DNA of 64,000 nucleotides from Cristatella mucedo (GCA_009760855.2 WPIO01000004.1:812501-876500); one strand, 5' to 3'; positions 1-11,110 are shown, counted from the first letter of the stretch. Translations and numbers: made by a program. Notes: generated from the sequence alone by a model not told the origin.

Positions 1-116
1 TAGTCTTAGTCTTGTTAGCCTTCTTGCTCTATGTCGTCGTTTTTCTAGTGGCAGTTTCATCGTCTCTCCAAGCTAGCAGCTAAGTAGCCATCGTCTCGCG
101 TAGCTCACAGCTGCTG

Positions 117-1100
117 GTGTGCATAGCAGCAGCCGTGGGTAATGTCGCCAGGGCGGCGGCAGGAGGACGAGCCGGCGGAGTCGTCTCCCTCGTCGCACTC
201 GTTTCAGTCTTCTTTTTTTCTCTCTCGTTTTCTTTTCACGCAGCAGCGCAACAGGAGACCTCGCAGCGAACTACGTCTGCCGCGTGCAGTGGAAGTAGCA
301 GCGGCGCCCCGGCCACAGTGCCGAGGCCGAAGCCGACACCTCCGCGGGAAGCTTTTGAGCAACCCACATCTAGAAGCACGTTCTACGTGAGCCTGGACGG
401 ATGTGAAGTAGCCGCAGCAGCGCCACCTGACGACGACGACGATGGCGGCAGCCCGCCGCCGACTGGATCGTCGGCAGACGCGCTGGCATTGCAGCAGTCC
501 GCCTCAGCCGGAGCTGCCGCTCCGAGCCGGCGGCGCGGCCCGCCGCCCCCGCCGCCGCCGTCCAGGCCTGGTCCGCCGGCCAGGCCTGGTCCGCCGCTGC
601 AGCTTGCCGCTCTGGGACCTGGCGGCAGCGTGGCGGCGGCGGCGAGCGGCGGCCTCTGCGCAGCATCGCAGCAGACGCAGATCGCCGTCGAAGTGCCGAG
701 GCCGACGACAGCGACTCCATGCTTTGCTTCCGCCGGCGCTGCTGCTGCTCTGCCGCCGGCTCCTGAAGAGGCCGATCGCTCCCGATCGCTTCCGACAGGC
801 GAGCTTCTTCTTCCGTCGTCCGACGCCGGTGCCGCTGCAGGCAGCGATCGCGGCAGCAGTGCCGCCGGCCTTCGGCCACAGCCGCCCCCGGTGGCAGCTC
901 GGCGCCCGGCCTCGATCCCTGGGACAGGTGACCGGCCGAAGTCTGGCGGCTGCGGCGGCGGCTTCGAGCAGTCGATTCCGGCGTCTTCTGGCGGCAATCG
1001 GACGTCGGTTGGCGTTGCCGAAGCCGCAGCTGCTGCTGCTGCAGCTCCTGCCCGCCTGCAGCCGCCTCCGATACCGGCCAGAAGGGGCGTGACTCAGTAA
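117..1100 (+). CDS. Candidate terminal exon, Pro/Ala-rich protein
   Basis: This is a 327-codon open frame in a GC-rich block that contrasts with the AT-rich remainder of the window. It has no ATG, only GTG at its left edge, and an in-frame TAA at 81-83. If coding, it would therefore be an internal-to-terminal exon spliced in from the left; AG dinucleotides near 126-129 are possible acceptors. The product is low complexity, with an Asp run, polyproline (PPPPPPPSRPGPP near residue 143), polyalanine, and two proline-rich stretches of SH3-ligand type (PPPVAARR and PPPIPARR) towards the C terminus. A polyA signal lies 360 bases beyond the stop. Other frames on both strands are also long because the block is GC- and CAG-rich, so openness alone is weak evidence. 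No family is recognised. Confidence 0.3.
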   Translation: MCIAAAVGNVARAAAGGRAGGVVSLVALVSVFFFSLSFSFHAAAQQETSQRTTSAACSGSSSGAPATVPRPKPTPPREAFEQPTSRSTFYVSLDGCEVAAAAPPDDDDDGGSPPPTGSSADALALQQSASAGAAAPSRRRGPPPPPPPSRPGPPARPGPPLQLAALGPGGSVAAAASGGLCAASQQTQIAVEVPRPTTATPCFASAGAAAALPPAPEEADRSRSLPTGELLLPSSDAGAAAGSDRGSSAAGLRPQPPPVAARRPASIPGTGDRPKSGGCGGGFEQSIPASSGGNRTSVGVAEAAAAAAAAPARLQPPPIPARRGVTQ

Positions 1101-1458
1101 CGATGCCCCTCCCCAGCAGGAAGCACGGTCCGCTGAGCCGAGCCGAGCGAATTGAGCTCTGCGATTGCAGCGAGCAAAACTTTGCATTCGTCGGCTCCGC
1201 TGCCGCCACCACTGCTGCTGCTGCCGCTGCCGAGGCTACTGCACAAAAATTTCCAGCTCCGGCGGGAGATTCACCAGGCTCAGGCATGCGTGTGTGTGCC
1301 CGCGGCGATATCTCGCTGAGCCGGAATCATAAATACAAAGGGGTCGCGAGAATCACGTGCACGTATCCCTCGTCCCGTCAACAGCTGACGGGCTTCGAGC
1401 TCGACCCTTCAAACGTTTGCTGCCAGTTTGTAGCCCGTGACAGATTGTAATTGCAGAC

Positions 1459-1464
1459 AATAAA
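1459..1464 (+). promoter_or_regulatory. Possible polyadenylation signal AATAAA
   Basis: A canonical AATAAA lies just after the GC-rich block and is followed by a T-rich stretch. It would suit the 3' end of a transcript covering the open frames at 117-1100 or 1103-1450. AATAAA is common by chance in AT-rich DNA. Confidence 0.35.
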
Positions 1465-1741
1465 TCTTTAGTTTACCAACCTTTAATATCGTGTCATGTG
1501 CATATCGGGGCTCTGCTGTGCCAGGCTTTGGGCTCCTTATCCAAATCGCCTCTGGCATCCTCTCACCCAGAATATCCTCTTACCTGCCGAAACATTGCAA
1601 CACACACTTAGCTTTAGGTATCTTCTGGTGTGTAGATGCAAAGTAGCCAGAGCCATATTGGTAATATATTCGGGAAGTCGCCATCGATAAAAGTGATTCC
1701 ACCATCCCTTAAATTTTATTGATACTTCAAAATTATCTCTC

Positions 1742-1991
1742 CCGCTTTGTCAAGGACATGTTTCAAAGACACTCTGTGACACAGTTGTGCTACGAATTGA
1801 GACCTAGATTCATTGCTAATTGTGGGAGCATACTTAAATGTAACTGGACAGCCATCCTTAACTCCACAACACCATAAAGACTAAGTGGTTGTTGTGCTGG
1901 AAAGTTTTCTGTAGCACACTCGTAGCTCAAGCAGCGTTCGATAATCATGCAGTAGCCAGCAGACTTCATCTCATGCAAAAAAAAAGAGAAA
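1742..1991 (-). mobile_element. LINE-B 3' fragment (outer part, split)
   Basis: This matches the 3' part of the LINE-B family seen better at 54360-55305 and 44030-44510. Shared landmarks include the 'aactccacaa...cataaagact' block and the 'gcagacttcatctcatgcaa' block. It is in minus orientation. A LINE-A copy interrupts it at 1992, and it resumes after 2573. Confidence 0.55.
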
Positions 1992-2476
1992 GTAATAATA
2001 ATAATAATGCACTTGATAAAGCACCCTCAGAGAACTCAATCTCTTTCTGGGCGCTTTACATTCGCTGCAAAGGGAAATGCAATTGAATGGTGAGTAATAT
2101 CAAGCTCGATAAACAACATGAATATCATGGTTAGGGGTGACATGCACAGGGTCAGCATGCAAATGTGGTTAGTGGCAGCATGCACAGTGTCAGCACGCAT
2201 AAGCACATCAAGGACGAATCACAGGGACCCACTAAATGCTGTCCTAAATAGGTGTTTTTAAGTTCATTTTAAATGTGGTCAGGTCAGGGGATGTTCTGAC
2301 GCAAGTCGGGAGGGAGTTCCAGGCTTTGGGAGCATACGAACTAAATGCATGGTCTCCAAAGGATTTGAGGTTTGTACGAGGTATTGGTCAACTGTTAGAT
2401 TCCGAAAAGCGAGTGGTACGAAGCTTAGCCTGGTGGGGGAGTAGATCTGACTGTAGATCTGGTCAGTAGATCTGGC
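1992..2476 (-). mobile_element. LINE-A (CR1/L2-like) 3' fragment
   Basis: Read on the minus strand, it ends in the family's 3' stem-loop and a (TAA)n tail (1992-2003 on the plus strand). It carries the last part of the reverse transcriptase ORF, including the conserved 'AFSSYAPKAWNSLP'-type block in degenerate form. It sits inside a LINE-B copy, so it inserted later. Only about 480 bases are present, the usual result of 5' truncation. Confidence 0.85.
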
Positions 2477-2564
2477 TGTCGCTCACTTTTAGGTCACTTC
2501 ATTCTTTGGCTCCAGCCTATCTAGGCTGAAGCCAAAGAGTGAAGTGACCTAAAAGTGAGCGACA
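2477..2564. repeat. Near-perfect 88-bp palindrome made of LINE-A sequence
   Basis: Two 44-base arms (2477-2520 and 2521-2564) are reverse complements with about three mismatches and no spacer. Both arms are the LINE-A segment encoding the '[14 protein letters not shown]' region. The palindrome lies within a minus-strand LINE-A copy, so one arm is an inverted duplication. Three short 'tagatctg' repeats lie just before it (2445-2475). Confidence 0.93.
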
Positions 2565-2572
2565 AGGCTACA

Positions 2573-3190
2573 GTGCAGTCGATGAAGTGAGTACATGGAA
2601 GGAGCAGCTCAAAACGGCTGGAAAGGATGTGCAGCAGTTTCAGCAGCTTGCGAGTAGATGTCGTTGCCTAAGAATTGTGGAAGTTAGCATTCAGGTAAGT
2701 TTGAAAGCGCAGCATCGCTTATTTTTCAGGCCTACTTTGTCAAGGCGTAGTAGACCTGAAAAATATGGAATGCAAGCTACTTGCAGGGAGTGATGATCTT
2801 CGCTGGAAGTGAGATACCGATGGTGAGATTTGATGCTCTGACGAATTGGAGGCTTCCAAGACCTTCCAGTGACAGAGCAAGGCACAATCCCAATAGAAAG
2901 GCCTTATAGGTCTGTGCTAGAACTTTGATTTTGTATCCATTGATCAACCGGGAGCCAGCGATGCTCGATCCTTCAGCAAAGGTGATACGTGGCTGAACCT
3001 CTGAGATGTGTTCACTAGCATTGCATCCATATCCATTACCAGCTGGGGTTCCCCAATGGCTTCGTTCGGTCGCCAAAGCAAAATAGAATTGCAATAACCC
3101 AACCTAGACAGAACCACGGAGCTAGCATATCTTTTGCAAGCCACCGAGGAAGACGGTCCCTAATCTTCGACAGGGATCGGACGCGATAGC
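2573..3190 (-). mobile_element. LINE-B fragment (inner part, split)
   Basis: This resumes the LINE-B copy broken at 1991. On the minus strand it holds the block equivalent to 54650-54780 (a 'LSRLGYCNSILLW'-type stretch after RT, then 'HVSPLLK'), followed by more distal sequence. It is degenerate, with several frame breaks. Confidence 0.65.
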
Positions 3191-4811
3191 TAGCAGTGGC
3201 TGCCGTCTTCCCAAACAAAAGTTACAAACTTTAGGCAATCGTCAACGGCTGCATCTAAATTCCGACCACACGTTGGCAGTCGCACAGCAGCACACGAGCA
3301 GCAGTTTGGTTTTATCGTAATTTTTTTTTAGGGAAATTTGCCGACATCAAGAATAGAATGTCGGAAAGGAAAGCAATCAGTGTATCAGTTGCTTCACTAG
3401 ATTCCGACGCTTAAATGTCGAGTACAGCTGGGTATCTCCAGCATTAAAGTAATAGCTGCTTCCATTGGCCCTGATCACTTTTTCGCGGAGGTTTGGTGTA
3501 AAAGCGAGACAGCAAAGGACCGAGCGAACGGAAACCTGTTAATCTCCACGGGTGAGTGGTCTGGTGGATGAGACTTGACCACCGAACGGCACAGATTGGG
3601 CCTGACCAGACGACTGCGATTAGGATCACGCCAGCATTTCGCTTGCCAGACTGATCGCCATTCTCATTCATTCAACTAGGATGTCGTGATAGTTGGTGCG
3701 TCGAAAGCAGGTGATAAATCTGGCAAGGCTAGGGCAGTGACATTCACGTCGGCGTTGCTGCACGTGACAAGGCGTTGGCTAAGCCAAGATGAAGAGCTGT
3801 TTCAGTGGAAGCGATGGTGTCGCTTGATTCCCCGATTGAAACGATCGCTCTTTTCAATGCGCTCAGGCTCTCTATAGCGGCAAACTCGTTCGAGAATCTT
3901 TGATGCAAAAGAGAAGGAGTACTCGGTAATAGTTTGCCAGGGCGTCTAAATCTACTTCAGGCTAGTTGAGTATCTTTCGAACAATGGCCGATCTTAAGAG
4001 ACCGGAAAAGCCCTGTCATTCAGAGAAGCGGTACAAATCAGAGTAAGTGCTGCTCTAAGAAGTGAAGACCTCGAAGGATATGGTATAGGGCCTTTCGGAG
4101 ACACGCCTTTTTCACTCGACGGTTACTCTAGTCGGACGAGATTTTGTGACGTCACGGATACGTGCAAATTTATCAACGCAGAAGGCTGAAAACGTTTTGG
4201 CTGAGCCGTTAATATGCCAGGAGTGAGATCTCCTGGAGTTTGCAATCAATGGCTCATTGTCATAATGAATTTGTTTTAGGCCTAACTGGCAGGGTTTCAC
4301 TTTTCGAGTGAATTAGGAAGCCCTGGCTTTTCTAAGTTTTCGGATGTAGACATTACGTAAGTCCTTGAAATCGGCTACAGCCGGACATATAATCAAACCC
4401 AGACTTTTTTGAATCGGCGTTCACGCCTGCGCTTAATACTGCGAATTGAATTTTTTAGTAAATTGAATCGTAAAGTAAACGAAAATTGAAATTGAAATAA
4501 ATTTAAATAAATTTATAAATTAAGTGAAAAGTAAATCGAATAAATTAAAAAGGAATCTCCACGCTTCTTTAAAAATACAGAACTTAGGGGAGCGTGATCG
4601 TTAAAGTGCATTCCACGTTCACTGACTGCAACGGTGAGGTTATCGAGACGGTCGGTCGGGTCTGGATGCAGATCAAGAAGACCTCTATGACAAGCAGATT
4701 TTAAAAAATTCGCATGGATTAATGCTGTTCAGGCTGCGTCATCGGACAAACTCACCGTTACCCTGCATGATATACGACTGAGCAATAACAGTAAACGAGA
4801 TTGAGCAATGA
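3191..4811. other. No recognisable gene
   Basis: I see only short open frames, none of which resembles a known family. The part from 4440 to 4580 is very AT-rich (repeated 'aaattga/aaataaatt'). Confidence 0.5.
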
Positions 4812-5333
4812 TGTAGCCGAGTTCCAGGGGTCAAAGGCTAGTTTCCGCCAAACCCCGCTATACTCCGACCTCGTTGCCGCTCGCCATAGTGCAGGGCTAG
4901 GGTAAGACGAGCTGCAGTCAGGTTAGACCTCTTTATAATAACGCATGCGCCAACAACAACGGGGGAACTAAACAAGTCTGCAGGGAGGGTCCTATACACA
5001 GTACACTACGGGGGCGCAGGACGACGCAGGAAGCGCGAACAAACGTGTTAGTTGGTCAGTCGGCTTCAACCATCATACCGTCGCCGGCCTCCGTCCCACC
5101 AGTACAAGCATACGCCCTACAAGACCCGGCTAGCTGAGTATTCTGGGATAGACGGAGCAGACGTCCACAACAGTCGAGAGCATCCGCCGAAAGACACCAA
5201 CACACGGGTGGGGGTTACTAACACGCTACACGGGGAACGCGCGGAATATACAAGTCTCAACAATGAGCGTGCTATCCAGCTCCGCTCGGGCCTTGGGTAC
5301 TCGTCGCCTTGCGTGCGTGGCCGTTGCGGTTCA
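4812..5333 (+). repeat. LTR-like dispersed repeat, copy 1 (truncated)
   Basis: It starts TGTAGCCGAGTTCCAGG and is similar over about 500 bases to the solo LTR at 29282-30013. Shared landmarks are 'ctctttataataacgcatgc', 'ggtcctatacacagtacact' and 'cgaacaaacgtgttagttgg'. The right part is lost where a TA microsatellite begins. Both copies are in the same orientation, 24.5 kb apart. The TTTATAATAA near the middle could be a promoter box if the plus strand is the sense strand. Confidence 0.7.
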
Positions 5334-5492
5334 ATATATATATATATATATATATATATTGAATATATATATATATATATTGAATATATATATATATATA
5401 TTCAATATATATATATATATATTGAATATATATATATATATTGCCTTGCGTGCGTGGCCGTTGCGGTTCATATATATATATATATATATATT
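5306..5492. repeat. Interrupted (TA)n microsatellite with duplicated flank
   Basis: Runs of TA are broken at regular spacing by 'ttgaa' or 'ttcaa'. The block 'ccttgcgtgcgtggccgttg' occurs at both 5308 and 5443, each time followed by TA. The whole therefore looks like a tandem duplication of about 135 bases. Apparent YIYIYI open frames here are artefacts. Confidence 0.95.
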
Positions 5493-5987
5493 GAACCGGG
5501 ATTTATGAGGTATGTGTTTCTGTCTGGATGATTCAGATCGCTGGGAACGCTGGCACATGGTCAGTGCAGGCAGACTGGTAGTGCCCTAAACCGAGCCAAG
5601 TTCTAACAGCGGGCGGCTGTGGCCAAGGGACAGGGCGGTGCCTGGCTGTGGTCTGGCGGCTGATGTTTATCTCCAGGCCGGCTTTGTCCTGCCAACTTAC
5701 AGGATGCGTTATGGCTGGGAGTGAGTGGGGGGCAAGGGAACGCCAGCCTAGGAGGGAACAGTTGTGCTTGGGGAGCGCTGCAGGTGCCTGCGAAAATACA
5801 CGTTGAACCAGCTTCGGTGTTCTGCCGCCTTCCGCGTACGTACTTACTTGGAAGAGCATTGTTTAGCCTACAGATGTTACTTATTTTTGTCCATCTTTGC
5901 TAGGTGCACGCTAAGTTGTCTGCCGCACTGTTAAAGCTCTACACTTTCTCCACGAGTGTGTAGTGAACGGCTTTACAGCAGCAGCAG
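5493..5987. other. No recognisable gene
   Basis: Only shadow open frames are present, with no recognisable family. Confidence 0.5.
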
Positions 5988-6105
5988 TGTGTCCAAGCCA
6001 TCATCACAGGTGGACCACAGCTGTGCATCACCCTCTCACGGTGATGCTCCTAATAGCTGTTCACCAGAGGCTTATCAGAGGAGCCTGCATACAATCGAAC
6101 TACAC
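5988..6105 (-). repeat. Terminal direct repeat (distal)
   Basis: The plus strand begins TGTGTCCA and ends AACTACA. It aligns end to end with 7632-7747 at roughly 85% identity by eye. Confidence 0.8.
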
Positions 6106-6419
6106 GCCCCTTGGCCTTAACGTCACAAGTTTGCAGCACCAACACATGTAGCTGCAATGTACAGGGCAGCATTGAGCCAGCCAAGCCTCTACAAATGCGA
6201 CATTACACATGCAGTGCCGTATCGGCATAGCAGCCAATATCAATCACTGACCCCACAGGCAAGCTGGCTAGCTTACAGCTGCTCACACGAGGTGCTGGTG
6301 CACGGCCTTTCGCGACCAGCCGGCAATGTGGGCCACCGGCCATCATCGTGGAGCTGACATCCACAGCCGCCTTTTTGCAGACCTCTGCCACCGTCACCCT
6401 ATTCACTTCTGCTGCTTTT

Positions 6420-6900
6420 GCCGCCACGTCTCCGGCCTGCACAGCCTCTCCATCTTGTGAAGGCTCTCCGGCCTGCGAAGCCCCTACGAACTTCCCAGTC
6501 TCTCCGGCCTCCACAGACTCTCCCTCCTGGACAGCCTCTCCGTCCTGCACTGTCTCTGCGTCCCGAGCGGACTCCCCGGGCTAGGCAGACTCTCCGGCCT
6601 GTGCAGACTCTTCGGTCTGCACACACTCTCCGGCCTGCGTGCGTCACAGCCCACCGGCAGGTCACAGGCCAACGTCACCTTCATGGCTTTTGCAGCATCG
6701 CAGGCCACTGCCTCTCTCACGGACGCCGCCGACTCTCTCGCGGACGCCGCCAACACTGTCGCGCACGCCTCCGACTCTCGCGCGGACAGGCCGCCGCCTT
6801 CCTCGCTGACGCCGCCGTCGTGTGCCGTTTCACTGTCTGACGCCTCAGCCACACAGTTGACCGTTGCCTCGCACAACGCCGCTGCTTCGTGAAACACCAT
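6420..6900. repeat. Degenerate minisatellite
   Basis: Short GC-rich units of roughly 15-30 bases repeat imperfectly ('ctctccggcctgcacagc', then 'gactctcgcggacgccgcc'). On the minus strand one frame reads as acidic QAGE/EAGE-type repeats and, further upstream, ASARES-type repeats. A frame break separates the two blocks. This may be a repetitive protein or simply a minisatellite. Confidence 0.7.
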
Positions 6901-7188
6901 CTCAGCCTGACCAACCGTCCCCGCTTTGAGAGCAGTTGCCTGCCGCCACCACGTGGTAGCCTGACAAACCTCTTTCGCCCGGCGCACCGTCGGTGATTAC
7001 TGCTGCCGCTTCCGGTCGCTTCTGCCGGCCCTCACTTCGACCAGCCTTTACCCAATCAGCGTGCAACAATTGCTCTCTACCAGCCGGCCACGTAGATGCC
7101 CTCACTAGGGCCTCACGCAGCTAGGAATAGTCATCTTGCACTGCCTGCGGGAGAATTGAGGTAACCGTGAAGGAATTAATTAATTAAA

Positions 7189-7671
7189 TCAATTAATTAA
7201 TAAGCAAACTTGATTAACGCCTTTCATCGCAAGGAGCAAAAACAGGTGCCACTCACTCAGTTCATAGCCACTTTTTGTGAGCTCCCTCTCAATGTTCTGC
7301 AGCCAGCCAAGGAAATTTCCGAAGCTATCTAAGCTTTGGGACGCTGCACAAGACATCTCCAAGGGCATCATCAGCTCAATCGGCCGAAATAGCTCGTCGT
7401 TCGGTTCGCACAGCAGAGAGCCAGCGGATGAACAACGCCAACAGTTTATTGCACGACGCACGGAGCCGAAGGACGCACGGCTCCCTTCGCCTCCTTTTAC
7501 ACTCGACTCTCCTCTCATCGACTGCTGCTGTCCCATGGTCGACCCCGATGATTCATCCAGGAGGACCACAACTGTGAGCCGGACGACCCTGATGGTGAGT
7601 CTGCCATCAGTTAGCCAGGGGGTTATCGGGGTGTGTCCACGCCACATTACAGGTGGACCACAGCTGTGCAC
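7189..7671 (-). CDS. Gag-like or unknown ORF in the LTR-like element
   Basis: A 160-codon open frame begins inside the proximal terminal repeat. Its second half looks like genuine protein, with mixed composition and a helical stretch (SFGNFLGWLQNIERELTKSG near residue 112), and it ends in AT-rich sequence. No zinc knuckle is visible. A gag-like role is inferred only from its position next to the terminal repeat. The first 40 residues are probably not coding, and an overlapping plus-strand frame of 139 codons is its shadow. Confidence 0.35.
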   Translation of the reverse strand: MHSCGPPVMWRGHTPITPWLTDGRLTIRVVRLTVVVLLDESSGSTMGQQQSMRGESSVKGGEGSRASFGSVRRAINCWRCSSAGSLLCEPNDELFRPIELMMPLEMSCAASQSLDSFGNFLGWLQNIERELTKSGYELSEWHLFLLLAMKGVNQVCLLIN

Positions 7672-7747
7672 AGCCCCCTCTCGGCGATGCTCCTAACAGC
7701 TGTTCATCAGAAGCTTATCAGAGAAGCCTGTACGCAATCGAACTACA
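7632..7747 (-). repeat. Terminal direct repeat (proximal)
   Basis: This is the partner of 5988-6105, with the same TG...CA ends. The flank beyond 7747 (atagc) does not match the flank before 5988 (agcag). Confidence 0.8.
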
Positions 7748-9194
7748 ATAGCTTTTCACGACCGGAGCTGAAATAACTGGGTAGGCGTGCAGCCATGTTT
7801 TTGTTCGCTGGCAGCTGCAGCTGCCGCTGAAGAAAAAATGTAGAATAGCGCCAGCCTGGCTTACTGTTACGGCGCACAAGAACTGTTCGGCTGAAAAACA
7901 CCTTTATCCTCGAGAGCAGTGAGGGTGATGAGAGGGTGAAGCAGTGGTGATGAGGATCGTGAGGAAGCCAGAAAGGGAGGTTTAAGAGCCGACTCAGGTA
8001 AATCGGCGTATTTTCTCATTTCTCTTTATATTTTATTGTATTTTCCAATTCCTGTCGCGTCGGCCTTCGTCCCGTGGGAATGGCTTATAGATGTCTGCTT
8101 GGCCTGTCAAACTCGGCCACAACTCAGTTCAAACGAACTGTCTCGAACCTTTTAGGGAATTGGTGCTTGAAGCGTGTTAAATTACTGAATCGGGAGGTTG
8201 TCGAGTGGCGGCAGTAATTCCTAATCGCAGTCATTATATGCATTCGTAAGTTTGCAAGATTTATAAAACTTCATACCCGCCTGAGAACGTTGTTTTATTT
8301 CAAGAGAGGGTGAAAAGATTTCTAACTGACGGGTTCAGCGTGAAAATATGTCGCTCTAGCAATCTCCAATTCTCATGTTGAATCATCCAACCCAAATTTC
8401 TCTCGTGCCTGATCATTTGTATTGCCACTAAAACGACAAAAGTCACAAAGATGAGTTCAATTGATAATTGCACCATATTTTGCTATGCTAGTCGCTCGTC
8501 ATCATCTCTTGATAACAGTGTCCAAGCCAATCATATACAATAGTTATTAAGTGGCTCAAAGCCATAAGAATTTGACCATCTGCTAAAGTTCTCGCGACAG
8601 TTTTTGTAATCTAGTTTGTAGAATAACTTAACCAATAGTTAGGACATTCTGCTTATGCAAGCAAAGCGTGTAAAAGCGCACACGATTGTTATTCTAAATG
8701 CTAAAGCAAACACAAACTTACAGCTGCCAAAAATAATAGTTTGCGTTAAGCGAAACAGCTCGGTAACCTCTGCTTATATAGAAAAAATAATCTGAGGGCT
8801 TATAGCGGTCTATAAAAAAATAAAGACGATTCTGATTATTAAAATTTATTCTTATTTACAGGCTTACTTTCATGCAATCAGCATTATATATCAGTGTACA
8901 AATCATCTATCAGCTAAAAGATATTTATAAATTGTGAGACCCTTTCAGTCTTATTGACTCAGGTTGAAGAATGTATTTTATTCCGGTGCAAATAAAGTCA
9001 GCACTGCCACGATGATTATAACAATGATAGCACATTTGATATAGTGCCCACAGAGAACTCAGTGATTACAGTGGTAATTTCCGGTCCGGATGTTTTTCCC
9101 GTTGACGGGAGTAACGAAACTCTTAAAATGAGAGGCTGCCTAATAAAAAGCCGACGCGCTGGTTGTTTGCGACAAAGTTGACAGAAAGCATACC
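7748..9194. other. No recognisable gene
   Basis: AT-rich sequence with only short shadow open frames. Around 9030-9060 there is a faint trace of a LINE-A 3' stem-loop ('agagaactcag'). Confidence 0.5.
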
Positions 9195-9640
9195 TAATTT
9201 GGGCCTGCTTAGACAGGGATGCTACTTCCGAATTGGTCCATGCAGTTGTGGCATCCCGTCTCGACTTCTGTAAGTCACTACTTGCTGGTCTACCGGCCTA
9301 TGCTATCATGCAACGTATTTGGTTCAAAATTCTTAATCTTGGCTTAGTCGTCGTGTGTGTCGATGATGCCGCATTACACCACTTCTCACCGACGCACTGG
9401 CCTCCAGTCAATCGGCGTATCGATTTCAAGGTTTCGCGACTCGCTTGAAATTTAAAAAGAAGCTAAAACACACATGTTGTGCATTCACCTCTAAACATGT
9501 TATGCTTGTTGACATTGTGTATGTTGCTAACAACCATTTGATCATGCTTTCCTTACAACATATATAAGTGCCTTGAAGAAGACTGAGTTCTCTGAAGTCG
9601 CAAAACAAATATATTGCAATTATTATTATTATTATTGTCT
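9195..9640 (+). mobile_element. LINE-A 3' fragment, degenerate
   Basis: It starts in the post-RT region ('VHAVVASRLDFCKSLLAGLP'), skips part of the ORF, and ends with the family 3' end and an (ATT)n tail at 9617-9637. Several deletions and frame breaks mark it as an old copy. Confidence 0.8.
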
Positions 9641-10155
9641 GCAAGTTTTCCGACTATTTGTAAGTTTATTCATGCGGAGGCACTAAAAAATGCTAGTAGC
9701 GACTTGAGTGCTTGCGAAGCGTTTCAGTGCAGCTTACAGCTTAACTGCAGAGTTTTGACCGAATACTAGTCCGTATGTTCGCAAAGCTACCAACGTTAAA
9801 TAATGCAAGAGTAAACATTGATTTTATGTGGTAATCAAGTGAAAGATTATATCAGAGCAGCTAATCCAGAGCCTACCCAAATCAAGCAGAACATTCTGCA
9901 ATGTAGGCTGAGAATTCTGTCCGTACCTGGTGGCTGAGCCTCTCATGGCGGTTGTCCGGTCTCAGAATGTCGTTGCTTAATTTGAGAAGCAATCTATGGA
10001 ATTTTAATAATTTAAACTTTCTGTCTATGTATAAAAAATAATTATGAAAGCTAACATAAAACAGTACTTCAAGAGAATCATATCTTGTTTTGCACATTTC
10101 ACATGCAGCTTATGGAAACGGCGTCGAATGTTTTCATGAGCTGTCAATTTTGTCA

Positions 10156-10175
10156 GCACACAGGCACACGCACGC

Positions 10176-10233
<58 letters not shown>

Positions 10234-10250
10234 ATACACACACACAAACA
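10156..10250. repeat. (CA)n microsatellite
   Basis: About 45 CA units, with a few interruptions at both ends. Confidence 0.98.
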
Positions 10251-11107
10251 TGTTGCAAAGAGTTTATGGAGTAAAGACGAGGTTCAATTTTGTATGAAGA
10301 GGTTGATTTGTAACTGCTTTTGAAAGACTGAAGAAGAAGTTCTCGCGTCGAGAGGGTCGAGTTGGTTCTAAATAATTGGCTGCAGGAGAATCCCGGTCTC
10401 CGACGGACTCGTAGTACTCGAGCAGTACCACCAGCACACCACAGTCACAAGGACGACGACTCATCGTTCTATTGAACCTTATTCTGCTGGGTAGGTAAGA
10501 GCGAAAAAAATGGCGGGACATTAATAAGGCTAGTGTTAAAAGTATTCGCAGTAGACTTCCATTTATCTACAATATCCCTTGGAAGCCTGGTTGAAACTTA
10601 AAAGTCATTAACTTACCGCATATTTTATTCAATGATAGAATATGGTACTTTACTAGATACATATTTGGATTAGCATTTACAAAAACGATAGGGGCATAAT
10701 AATCACGGTGAACACGGACTTGGCGCTTGTAGCTTAGCCCTACTCACCCGAGAGGACCACATGGGTGTGAAATACAAAAAAGATGGCACTTTCGATTTAT
10801 CCCATTATTATAACTCGATTATTTTTTATTTTCTAATCTCTTAGAGCAGCGAACCTACCTTCATTGGCTGGCTCCAAAACCAGCATTTTCGACAGGCTGT
10901 TGTAATGATTATCAAAAATTATTAGATTCAAAACGATAGTTACTTACTTAATTTACCACTGTTTAGGCCTTAAACGCCTCTTTAATAAATTTCGGATTGT
11001 GATAATTCTGTGCCACTAAAACAAGAAAATTTCACTGGAACCAAAACGCTCCACATTTGCTACTATTTGTAAAGCTCATTATTAGCTATAGCTATTTCAA
11101 AATATGC

Positions 11108-11110
<3 letters not shown>

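Larger units (their letters stand above)
5988..7747 (-). mobile_element. Short LTR-like (TRIM-like) element
   Basis: About 1.76 kb is bounded by direct repeats of 118 and 116 bases whose ends read TG...CA (or TG...CA on the other strand). On the minus strand the inner edge of the distal repeat is preceded by purine-rich AAGGCCAAGGGGCG, a plausible polypurine tract. A 160-codon frame starts at the proximal repeat. That combination favours minus orientation. The interior has no visible protease, reverse transcriptase or integrase, so it would be non-autonomous. I see no target-site duplication, which weakens the call. A chance tandem duplication is the alternative. Confidence 0.5.

Noticed and set aside
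370-1287. 305-codon minus-strand frame, Gln/Arg/Ala-rich
   Set aside because: It overlaps the GC-rich plus-strand frame. Its length is explained by GC-rich, CAG-rich low complexity, and it shows no domain-like segment.
5052-5558. Open frames of YIYIYI repeats on both strands
   Set aside because: These are translations of the TA microsatellite.
7277-7696. 139-codon plus-strand frame
   Set aside because: It is the antisense shadow of the gag-like frame; composition is less protein-like and it crosses the terminal repeat.
10025-10323. Open frames of HTHTHT or VCVCVC repeats
   Set aside because: These are translations of the CA microsatellite.
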